Shown in pieces: positions 17,788 through 24,539 of a DNA stretch of 64,000 bases; position 1 is the stretch's first letter, and every line of letters begins with the position of its first letter. The notes under the pieces were generated by a model. The model was given only the letters and a program-made list of their open reading frames with translations, was not told the DNA's origin and did no database searches. Source of the DNA: Pseudomonas oryzagri (lineage in GTDB: Bacteria; Pseudomonadota; Gammaproteobacteria; Pseudomonadales; Pseudomonadaceae). Where the stretch lies: contig NZ_JAJHPU010000042.1 of assembly GCF_020831405.1 (NCBI RefSeq), forward strand, positions 1-64,000. The letters run 5' to 3'. Both the position numbers and the translations under genes were made by a program.

Positions 17788-19104
17788 ATGAACGCAGAAC
17801 TGGAAAAGAGCATCGCCGCCAGCATCGAAAACACCCGGATCGACATCCTGCAGACCATCGAACTCGGTCGGCAGCTGCTCGCCCAACCCAACGCCACCCA
17901 CCACGGCCCGATGGTCGCCATGGGCGTTCCCAAGGACACCCTGCCCAGGTGGAACGACATCCAGATCCTCACCGCCCAGTTCCACACCAAACCCCTGGCG
18001 GACGGCGCGCAGGTGGACACCGGGCTGGTGATCGGCCCGCGCGCCCGCCAGCCGCTGGCGCTGGACATTCCCCTGCTGGTCAGCGACATGAGTTATGGCG
18101 CGCTGTCGCGCAACGCCAAGATGGCGCTGGCCAAGGGGGCCGACCTGGCCGATACGGCGATCTGCTCGGGCGAAGGCGGCATTCTCGAGGACGAGCTCGA
18201 TCTCAACTCGCGCTACATCTTCGAGCTGGGCAGCGCGCGCAACGGCCTGAAGAAGGACACCGACCTCGCCCAGTTCGCCGAGCGCTTCAAGGGCCGGGTC
18301 AAGGCCTTCCACTTCAAGGGCGGCCAGGCGGCCAAGACCGGCACCGGCGGCCATCTGCCGGCCGGCAAGGTCACCGAGGAAATCGCCCGGGCGCGCAACA
18401 TTCCGGCCGGCCAGGATGCGATCTCGCCGTCCACCTTCGCCGACTTCCACACGCCCCGCGACTTCGCCGCTTTTGCCAACGACATCCGCAGCGCGATGGG
18501 CGGCATTCCGGTCGGCTTCAAGATCAGCGCCAACCACATCGAGGAAGACCTGGGCTTCGCCCTCGAGGCCGGGGCCGACTACATCGTCCTCGATGGTCGC
18601 GGTGGCAGCACCGGCGCCGCGCCGGCGATCTTCCGCGACCACATCTCGGTGCCGACCATCGCCGCGCTGGCCCGGGCACGCAGGTTCCTCGACGGCGCCG
18701 GCTACCGCAAGGGCGCCCGGGACGGGGTGACCCTGATCGTCACCGGCGGTCTGCGCACGCCGGCCGACTTCATCAAGGCGCTGGCCCTGGGCGCCGACGG
18801 CATCGCGCTGTCCAACAGCGTCCTGCAGGCGATCGGCTGCATCGGCGCGCGCATCTGCGGCTCCGGCGACTGCCCGGCCGGCATCGCCACGCAAACCCAG
18901 CACCTGGTCAACAAGCTCGACGTCGAGGCCCGGGCGCGCGACCTGGCGATGTTCTTCACCGGCAGCGTGCACCTGATGGAGATCATGGCGCGGGCTTGCG
19001 GGCACCCTGCCTTGCGGGACTTCTCGCCGGCCGACCTTTCTACCTGGAAAACGGAAATGGCCAGCCTGGCCGGCATCCGTTATGCCGGGGTCGGCGCGCC
19101 TTGA
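17788..19104 (+). CDS. FMN-binding glutamate synthase-like protein
   Basis: 438-residue protein matching the central FMN/iron-sulfur domain of the glutamate synthase large subunit, without the N-terminal amidotransferase or C-terminal beta-helix. Visible landmarks: PLLVSDMSYGALSRNAKMALAKGA, the GEGG stretch, FKGGQAAKTGTGGHLP, DGRGGSTGAAP, VTGGLRTPADFIKALALGADG, and CIGARICGSGDCPAG, whose C-x5-C-x4-C spacing matches the [3Fe-4S] ligands of GltB. Such stand-alone domains are annotated as FMN-binding glutamate synthase family proteins and their reactions are mostly unknown. There is no signal peptide, so it should be cytoplasmic although its operon partner is exported. A true glutamate synthase role is doubtful. 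Confidence 0.8.
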   Translation: MNAELEKSIAASIENTRIDILQTIELGRQLLAQPNATHHGPMVAMGVPKDTLPRWNDIQILTAQFHTKPLADGAQVDTGLVIGPRARQPLALDIPLLVSDMSYGALSRNAKMALAKGADLADTAICSGEGGILEDELDLNSRYIFELGSARNGLKKDTDLAQFAERFKGRVKAFHFKGGQAAKTGTGGHLPAGKVTEEIARARNIPAGQDAISPSTFADFHTPRDFAAFANDIRSAMGGIPVGFKISANHIEEDLGFALEAGADYIVLDGRGGSTGAAPAIFRDHISVPTIAALARARRFLDGAGYRKGARDGVTLIVTGGLRTPADFIKALALGADGIALSNSVLQAIGCIGARICGSGDCPAGIATQTQHLVNKLDVEARARDLAMFFTGSVHLMEIMARACGHPALRDFSPADLSTWKTEMASLAGIRYAGVGAP

Positions 19105-19214
19105 GCGGATCGGCGCGGGAAGCCGACCGGCGCTGAGATCCGCCGCCCTGCCCCGGTGTTGGGACTTCGCCGGGCTGGGCGGTAGCCAGCGCATCGCACC
19201 ATCGGAAGGGAGGG

Positions 19215-19262
19215 ATGCAGGCATTCACCGGCAGGCGCAAGCCGCGCTTCGATGGATGCTGA
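19215..19262 (+). pseudogene. Enoyl-CoA hydratase 3'-end remnant
   Basis: Translation of 19215-19262 gives MQAFTGRRKPRFDGC and a stop. The intact hydratase at 14903-15688 ends MQAFIDKRKPRFEGR and a stop. DNA similarity continues weakly upstream to about 19187 through a frameshift. The rest of the copy is gone. Confidence 0.7.
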
Positions 19263-19297
19263 AACCCACCTTCCGAGTGGGCAAATGGGTTCGGGTG

Positions 19298-19461
19298 GGC
19301 GAAGGGATTCGCCCGCTCAGCCAGCACGCCGCTCCGTCGGCGAATAAATTCGCCCCTACAGGCAGTACGTCGCCTCGTCGGCGAAGGGATTCGCCCCTAC
19401 AGGCAGCACGTCGCCTACTCGACGAAGGGATTCACCCTTACAGGTGGCACATTGCCCTGTG
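19298..19461. repeat. Tandem array, four 41-bp units
   Basis: Units start at 19298, 19339, 19380 and 19421, an exact 41-bp period. Each has a REP-like head (GGCGAAGGGATTCGCCC or a variant), the CTACAGGCAG tail and a GCACGTCGCC spacer. The last unit is the most diverged. It appears to be a local amplification of one dispersed repeat copy. Confidence 0.75.
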
Positions 19462-19493
19462 GGGAATGAAGGCGTTCGTATGGCCAGCTCATA

Positions 19494-19517
19494 CCTGTAG
19501 GGGCGAATTCATTCGCC
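19494..19517. repeat. REP-like repeat, single copy
   Basis: An exact copy of the core CCTGTAGGGGCGAATTCATT plus CGCC lies just after the 41-bp tandem array and in the opposite orientation to it. Confidence 0.8.
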
Positions 19518-19554
19518 TTTGCACGGCGCTCGGGCAAGCACCTCGGCTGGCCCC

Positions 19555-19618
19555 TGAGCCGAATAGTCGCCATAATCGGCTCACCCAATGAGCCGAATAA
19601 AGTCTCTATTCGGCTCAT
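19555..19618 (+). promoter_or_regulatory. Operator-like inverted repeats before fic
   Basis: Two inverted repeats built from the same element, TGAGCCGA, lie just upstream of the Fic gene. The first pairs 19555-19562 with 19576-19583. The second is a perfect 12-bp repeat, ATGAGCCGAATA (19588-19599) with its complement (19607-19618), spaced by 7 bp. The Fic protein has a C-terminal winged-helix domain, so autoregulation at these sites is likely. Confidence 0.65.
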
Positions 19619-19638
19619 CACCCACGGGCAGGCAGACG

Positions 19639-20781
19639 ATGGAACAAACCCGCTGGATCTGGCAGCAGCCCGACTGGCCGCATTTCCGCTGGCAGGCCGA
19701 ACGCCTGGCGCCCCTGTTGCGCGACTGCACGCAGGCCCAGGGCCGGCTGCTCGGCATGGCTGGCGCCGTCGGTGGCGAGTTCGGCGCGCAGAGCGAGCTG
19801 GATGCCCTGCTGCAGAATATCGTCACCTCCTCGGCCATCGAGGGCGAACAGCTCAACGTCGGTTCGGTGCGCTCCTCGCTGGCCCGCCGCCTGGGCCTGG
19901 AAGCCGAGGCGCAGGCCCGCGTCAGTCCGCGCAGCGAGGGGCTGGCCGAGCTGATGCTGGACGCCACCCAACAGTTCGAGCAGCCGCTGACGTTGGAGCG
20001 CCTGTTGCACTGGCACGCGCTGCTGTTCCCCGAGCAGGAACTCGACCTGCTGCCACGACGCATCCGTGTCGGCGCCCTGCGCGGCGAGGAACCGATGCAG
20101 GTGGTGTCCGGCCGTCTCGACCGTCCCACCGTGCATTTCGAGGCGCCGCCGCGCGATGGGCTGGAGCAGCAGTTGGCGGCCTTCCTCGACTGGTTCGCCG
20201 CCAGTCGTAGCGATGCCGCCCTCGACCCGCTGCTGCGCGCCGGCCTCGCCCACTTCTGGTTCGTCACCCTGCACCCCTTCGACGACGGCAACGGTCGCCT
20301 GACCCGCGCCATCACCGATCTGGCGCTGGCCCAGGGCGAGCGCCAGTCCATCCGTTTCTACGCCATGGCGGCGAGCATCCTCGACGACCGCCGGGGTTAT
20401 TACCGCATCCTGGAAAACAGCCAGAAGGACGGGCTGGACGTCACCGCCTGGCTCGAATGGTTCCTGTACACCCTGCTGACCAGCCTGCAGCAGGCGCTGG
20501 CGCGCATCGAGCGGGTACTGGCCAAGGCGCGTTTCTGGCAGCGGCACCGCGGGCAGGCGCTGTCCGCCGAGCAGATCAAGGTGCTCAACCGTCTGCTCGA
20601 CGGCGGCGAACGCGGCTTCGCGGACGGCATCAGCGCCGCCCAGTACCAGGCCGTCGCCAAGGTCTCCAAGGCCACCGCCACCCGCCATCTGGCCGACCTG
20701 CTCGCCAAGGGCTGCCTGGTTCGCCTGCCGGGCGGTGGGCGCAGTACGCGCTACCAGGTCGCCTGGCCCGATGCGCTGTAG
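19639..20781 (+). CDS. Fic family AMPylator with DUF4172 and wHTH domains
   Basis: 380-residue Fic protein. The catalytic motif HPFDDGNGRLTR is complete near residue 216, predicting AMP transfer to a target hydroxyl. An inhibitory-helix motif TSSAIEGE lies near residue 68, placing the glutamate that blocks the active site at the N-terminus (class II Fic). The N-terminal IWQQPDWPHFRW stretch is DUF4172-like, and the C-terminal 80 residues (KVSKATATRHLADLLAKG) form a winged helix. The start at 19639 avoids placing the operator repeats inside the coding region. No antitoxin gene is adjacent, consistent with self-inhibition in class II proteins. Likely autoregulated; the target is unknown. Confidence 0.85.
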   Translation: MEQTRWIWQQPDWPHFRWQAERLAPLLRDCTQAQGRLLGMAGAVGGEFGAQSELDALLQNIVTSSAIEGEQLNVGSVRSSLARRLGLEAEAQARVSPRSEGLAELMLDATQQFEQPLTLERLLHWHALLFPEQELDLLPRRIRVGALRGEEPMQVVSGRLDRPTVHFEAPPRDGLEQQLAAFLDWFAASRSDAALDPLLRAGLAHFWFVTLHPFDDGNGRLTRAITDLALAQGERQSIRFYAMAASILDDRRGYYRILENSQKDGLDVTAWLEWFLYTLLTSLQQALARIERVLAKARFWQRHRGQALSAEQIKVLNRLLDGGERGFADGISAAQYQAVAKVSKATATRHLADLLAKGCLVRLPGGGRSTRYQVAWPDAL

Positions 20782-20790
20782 AGCGCGGCC

Positions 20791-21102
20791 TCAGCCCAGT
20801 CCGCGGACCAGCCCGAAGTAGATCGCCGTCCCCAGAACCGCCGTAGCGAGCACCCCCAGCCGGTCGAAACAGGCCATGCCGGCAACCACCGCCAAGGACG
20901 CCAGCGCCGCGACCGGCTCGCGCAGCGCCTCGCTGTAGACGAGATAAACCGCAAAGTTGACGAACACCGCCGCCGGCAGCAGGCGCTCGAGATAACGCCG
21001 TTGCCGCGGGCCGATCCGCAGCGGGACGAACGCCGGCAGGATGCGCACCAGGCAGCTGGTGCAGAACAGCGCGGCGATGGCGGTCTGGACCGGGTCGCTC
21101 AT
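20791..21102 (-). CDS. azlD: AzlD family branched-chain amino acid export subunit
   Basis: 103-residue hydrophobic protein with three to four membrane segments and the family pattern RILPAFVPLR, matching AzlD, the small subunit of the AzlCD exporter. It overlaps azlC by 4 bp (ATGA) and so is translationally coupled to it. It ends convergently 9 bp from the Fic gene. Confidence 0.8.
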   Translation of the reverse strand: MSDPVQTAIAALFCTSCLVRILPAFVPLRIGPRQRRYLERLLPAAVFVNFAVYLVYSEALREPVAALASLAVVAGMACFDRLGVLATAVLGTAIYFGLVRGLG

Positions 21103-21818
21103 AGCCCCGCCCGCCACAGGATCAGGCTGGCCAGCCCTATGCCGGGAATCCAGAAGTACACCGGGCCCAGCAGGTGGATGAGCAGCAAGGATAGTCCTGC
21201 GCACAAGGCGGAGGCGGCCAGCACCCTTCCCCGACCCCGACCCCGCCCCCGACCCCGACCCCGCACCTGCAACCAGAGCCGCGCGCGCAGCTGCGCGGCC
21301 GACAGGTACATCAGCACCACGCTGGCCGGGTAGCCCAGGTTCACCTCGCGGCCCAGCCAGGCGGCCGGGACGAGGTGACCGAGCAGTGCGCCGAGCAGGC
21401 CGGCCAGTACCCAGGCGACGAAGAGACTGGTGCGGATCGCCCACAGGCTGGCGCCGCTGTCGTGCGGGCGCTCCATGGCGTAGGCCTCGTCGCCGAGCAT
21501 GTGCGCGAGGCAGACGCGCTGGCCGGCTGGCGTCGGCAGGCGGGTGGCCGAGGCATAGGCGATCGGCAGGTAGCGGCTGTTGATCGAGGCGGTGACCAGC
21601 AGCATGGTCGCAAAGCCCGCGCCGGATTCGGCCAGCGGCAGCAGGGCGAACTGGCCGCTGCCGGAAAAGCCCAGCAGGCCGATGGCCAGCACCTCCAGAG
21701 GCGACCAGTCGGCGCGCGCGGCCAGCACGCCGAACAGCAGGCTGACCGGCACTATCGCCAGCGCCGCCGGGGCCACGCGGCGCAGGATGCCGTGCGGCTG
21801 CACCATGACGATGTTCAT
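21099..21818 (-). CDS. azlC: AzlC family transporter subunit with RG-repeat insertion
   Basis: 239-residue membrane protein of the AzlC family, the large subunit of a branched-chain amino acid exporter. Family motifs include GFSGSGQFALLPL and NSRYLPIAYA. Between the last two hydrophobic regions it carries an arginine-glycine run (RGRGRGRGRGRGR) encoded by about six copies of a CGGGGT-type hexamer at 21230-21265. This is unusual for the family and may vary in copy number between isolates. The start at 21818 (MNIVMVQPHG) is a guess; a later ATG would also work. Confidence 0.8.
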   Translation of the reverse strand: MNIVMVQPHGILRRVAPAALAIVPVSLLFGVLAARADWSPLEVLAIGLLGFSGSGQFALLPLAESGAGFATMLLVTASINSRYLPIAYASATRLPTPAGQRVCLAHMLGDEAYAMERPHDSGASLWAIRTSLFVAWVLAGLLGALLGHLVPAAWLGREVNLGYPASVVLMYLSAAQLRARLWLQVRGRGRGRGRGRGRVLAASALCAGLSLLLIHLLGPVYFWIPGIGLASLILWRAGL

Positions 21819-21953
21819 CGGGTATCCCTCGCAGTCGGATTCGAAGTCGGCCGGTCGCTGCGCGGGCGCGCAGCGGTGAGCGTTTTGAGGGGGCGAGTCT
21901 GGAGGAGATGGCGCGGCGCGGTCTTGCAGGATCGTGCAGCTTGCTGCGCCGGG

Positions 21954-22754
21954 TCAGTCGCGCTGCAGCAGCCGCAACCAGCGCGCCGGCGGGATGCCGT
22001 AAGCACGGGTGAAATGGTGGGTCATGTGGCTCTGGTCGGCGAAACCGGCGTTCAACGCCGCCTCGATGAGCGGCCGGCCGGCGACGATCTGCGCGCGTAC
22101 CCGCTCCAGGCGGCGCAGGGTCAGGTAGCGATAGGGGCTGGTGCCGTAGAGGGCGCGGAAATCCCGCGACAGGCTCCAGCGCTCGCGGCCGCTGGCCTGC
22201 TCCAGCTCATCGAGGGTGAGGGTGCGATCCAGCGCGCTGTGGATGTATTCGCGGGCTCGTTCGGCGGCCGGATAATCCAGCGCCCGACGCCCGCGGCGGG
22301 CCCCGGCGACCGCCGCCAGCGCCTGCGCCAGATCGAAGATGGCATCGTCCTCTTCGAGCGGATCGATCCGGCAGTCCATGCCCTGCATGAGCGTTTGCGT
22401 GGCCGCGTACAGGCGCGGGTCGCGGGAGATGCCGTCGGCCACGAACGGCAGCGGCTTGCCGCCGAGGGCGTGTTGCAGCAAGGCCGGTTCGAGGTAGGCG
22501 ATGCGGTAGCGAAAGCCCTCATCGGTGCCCGCCTCGCCGTCGTGCAGTTCGTCCGGGTGCAGGACGATGGTGCCGCCCGGCAGGCTGTGGCGCATCGCGT
22601 TGCGATAGCGGAAGCAGTGCACGCCGGCCAGCGTGCGGCCGATGGCGTAGGTGTCGTGCCGGTGCGGGGCGAAGCCATGGCCGCCGAAATAGGCTTCCAT
22701 GCGCTCCAGCCGGGTCGATTGCGGCGCGCGTACCGCCCAATCCCTGACGCTCAT
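21954..22754 (-). CDS. AraC family transcriptional regulator
   Basis: 266-residue AraC/XylS regulator. The N-terminal half is a cupin-like sensing domain (FAPHRHDTYAIGRTLAG, then PGGTIVLHPDELHDG). The C-terminal 100 residues carry two helix-turn-helix units, with GFADQSHMTHHFTRAYGIPPARW as the second-HTH signature. It lies 135 bp upstream of azlC in the same direction. AraC-type genes next to azlCD are common, so control of the exporter is plausible. The start at 22754 begins the cupin domain; further upstream the frame runs into a repeat copy. Confidence 0.85.
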   Translation of the reverse strand: MSVRDWAVRAPQSTRLERMEAYFGGHGFAPHRHDTYAIGRTLAGVHCFRYRNAMRHSLPGGTIVLHPDELHDGEAGTDEGFRYRIAYLEPALLQHALGGKPLPFVADGISRDPRLYAATQTLMQGMDCRIDPLEEDDAIFDLAQALAAVAGARRGRRALDYPAAERAREYIHSALDRTLTLDELEQASGRERWSLSRDFRALYGTSPYRYLTLRRLERVRAQIVAGRPLIEAALNAGFADQSHMTHHFTRAYGIPPARWLRLLQRD

Positions 22755-22828
22755 CTTTCCTTGACCTCGTGTTGCATGGGCAAAAGCCGGGATACGGCGG
22801 CCGTCGGGCGGCCCCTGGTCCGGTGATT

Positions 22829-22852
22829 GGCGAATGAATTCGCCCCTACAGG
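22829..22852. repeat. REP-like repeat, single copy
   Basis: GGCGAATGAATTCGCCCC plus TACAGG, an exact reverse-oriented copy of the dispersed element, lies between the AraC gene and rcnR. Confidence 0.8.
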
Positions 22853-22908
22853 CGACGCATCGCCCGGTGGGCGGCATCCCAGGGCCGGGACCGCCCCTCT
22901 ACCTCCCG

Positions 22909-23178
22909 CTATTTCAGATAGGACTTGATGACCTGCAGCACCACGTCCATGTCCTGCTGGCGCTGTTCCAGTTCGGGCTCCTGCACCACGTGCTCGATGA
23001 GGTGGCCCTCGATGACCGCGGCCATCAAGCCGTTCACCGCGCCGCGAATCGCCGCGATCTGCTGCAATACGGCGCTGCAGTCACCACCCTGGTCGAGTTG
23101 CTTTTCCAGCGCGGCGGCCTGGCCCTGGATGCGCCGGACCCGGGTCAGCAGCTTCGCCTTGTCTCTTGTTATGTGCAT
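22909..23178 (-). CDS. rcnR: RcnR-type Ni/Co-responsive repressor
   Basis: 89-residue all-helical CsoR/RcnR-family repressor. It keeps the four metal ligands of the RcnR (nickel/cobalt) subgroup at His2, Cys34, His59 and His63, equivalent to His3, Cys35, His60 and His64 of E. coli RcnR, and the AAIRGAVNGLM core is nearly identical. It is divergent from rcnA, and two operator copies occupy the gap. Expected action: apo-RcnR blocks transcription and metal binding releases it. I use the internal start MHITRDK because His2 must be near the N-terminus to act as a ligand. Confidence 0.9.
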   Translation of the reverse strand: MHITRDKAKLLTRVRRIQGQAAALEKQLDQGGDCSAVLQQIAAIRGAVNGLMAAVIEGHLIEHVVQEPELEQRQQDMDVVLQVIKSYLK

Positions 23179-23206
23179 GTAGCAACTTCCTGTGTGTCCC
23201 ACGCCA

Positions 23207-23242
23207 TACTGGTGGGTAGTATATTTATACTGTAGGGCAGTA
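23207..23242. promoter_or_regulatory. Two RcnR operator sites
   Basis: TACTGGTGGGTAGTA (23207-23221) and TACTGTAGGGCAGTA (23228-23242) both follow the RcnR site form TACT-(G-rich)-AGTA known from E. coli. Their starts are 21 bp apart, two helical turns. The A/T-rich spacer TATTTAT may contribute a -10 element. Confidence 0.85.
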
Positions 23243-23278
23243 TCATGGCGCCGCTAGAAAACCCTTTCCGAGCCCGCC

Positions 23279-24403
23279 ATGACCGACTTCGCTTCCCTGT
23301 TGCAGCAAGGCAATGCCTGGCTGTTCATTCCCAGCGCCATTCTACTGGGAGCCTTGCATGGTCTCGAGCCTGGCCATTCCAAGACCATGATGGCCGCCTT
23401 CATCGTCGCCATTCGCGGCACGCTGACGCAAGCCGTGCTGCTCGGCCTGTCGGCCACCCTCTCGCATACCGCGGTGGTGTGGGCGGTGGCGATGGCCGGG
23501 CTGTACTTCGGCCGCAACTGGGACGCCGAGACCACCGAGCCGTACTTCCAGCTCGCCTCCGGTGTGCTCATCGTCGCGGTGGCCGTCTGGATGCTGTGGC
23601 GGACCTGGCGCAATCAGTGCGCCGGCCACGCCCATGACCACCATCATCACGACCACGATCACTCGCACGACGAAGACAAGCTTATCGATACCGGCCACGG
23701 CACGGTGCGTCTGCAGGTGTTCGAGGACGGCGTGCCGCCGCGCTTCCGGCTGTTCCGGGAGAGCAAACACGGCCATGCGTGGACTGCCGGGCAGGTCGCC
23801 CTCGAAACCGAGCGCGCGGACGGCAGCCGCCAGGCGTTCGACTTTGCCCAGCGCGAGGGCTTCCTGGAATCCGTGCAGGAAATTCCCGAGCCCCACTCCT
23901 TCGTCGCCCGCCTGCGCCTCGGCCACGCCCACCACAGTCACGACTACGACGTGGAGTTCGTCGAGCACGACCACCATCACCACGCGATCCCGGATTACGC
24001 GGGGCTGGATGTTTCCGCGCCCGGCTATCAGGACCCGCACGAACTCGCCCACGCCAACGACATTCGCCGGCGCTTCGCCAACCGGCAGGTGACCACGGGG
24101 CAGATCGTGCTGTTCGGCCTGACCGGCGGGCTGATCCCCTGCCCGGCCTCGATCACTGTCCTGCTGCTGTGCCTGCAGCTCAAGCAGGTCGCGCTCGGCG
24201 CCACGCTGGTGCTGAGCTTCAGCATTGGCCTGGCGCTGACCATGGTGGCGTCCGGGGCCTTGGCCGCGCTGAGCATCAAGCATGTTTCCCGGCGCTGGAA
24301 CGGCTTTGGCGAGTTCGCCCGCCGCGCGCCCTACTTCTCCGGCGCGCTGATCACGCTGGTCGGGCTGTACGTGGCATACGAAGGCCTGCAAGGGCTGATG
24401 TGA
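23279..24403 (+). CDS. rcnA: RcnA-type nickel/cobalt efflux protein
   Basis: 374-residue NiCoT/RcnA-family exporter of the inner membrane. The N-terminal segment has LGALHGLEPGHSKTMMAAF, the signature of the family, followed by membrane helices. A histidine-rich loop (HAHDHHHHDHDHSHD, near residues 117-131) and a second patch (EHDHHHHAIPDYAG) flank a long soluble insertion of about 130 residues. GLTGGLIPCPASITVLLLCLQ marks the second membrane half. The loop is longer than in E. coli RcnA (274 residues). Regulated by RcnR through the two operators upstream. Confidence 0.9.
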   Translation: MTDFASLLQQGNAWLFIPSAILLGALHGLEPGHSKTMMAAFIVAIRGTLTQAVLLGLSATLSHTAVVWAVAMAGLYFGRNWDAETTEPYFQLASGVLIVAVAVWMLWRTWRNQCAGHAHDHHHHDHDHSHDEDKLIDTGHGTVRLQVFEDGVPPRFRLFRESKHGHAWTAGQVALETERADGSRQAFDFAQREGFLESVQEIPEPHSFVARLRLGHAHHSHDYDVEFVEHDHHHHAIPDYAGLDVSAPGYQDPHELAHANDIRRRFANRQVTTGQIVLFGLTGGLIPCPASITVLLLCLQLKQVALGATLVLSFSIGLALTMVASGALAALSIKHVSRRWNGFGEFARRAPYFSGALITLVGLYVAYEGLQGLM

Positions 24404-24415
24404 TCCGGGGGCCTT

Positions 24416-24516
24416 GCGCCCCCTCGATCCAGCGTCACCGGGCGCTTTACTCCGATCCTGGCCAACACCGTGCGCAGCGGGCGGCGCGCGGTGTTGCAGC
24501 GGATGCCGAAACTTTC
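24416..24516 (-). pseudogene. LuxR regulator 3'-end remnant
   Basis: Minus-strand translation gives FGIRCNTARRPLRTVLARIG then VKRPVTLD. The intact LuxR regulator at 26121-27287 has LGISRNTARTHLRAVFAKTG then VKRQTALVQ and ends VALD. About 28 bp are missing near the end relative to the intact gene, and nothing of the N-terminal part is left. The scrap lies on the far side of the SulP gene from the intact copy. Confidence 0.75.
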
Positions 24517-24539
24517 CCGCGCGCCCTTCTTCTCCTATC

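Noticed and set aside
16123-19224. Long minus-strand open frame opposite the cytochrome and glutamate-synthase-like genes
   Set aside because: It spans two well-supported plus-strand genes and carries no recognisable domain, so it is a GC-bias shadow.
24408-24423. GGGGGC-CTTGC-GCCCCC hairpin after rcnA as a terminator
   Set aside because: No T-run follows on the plus strand, and the sequence overlaps the LuxR scrap, so a terminator call is not justified.
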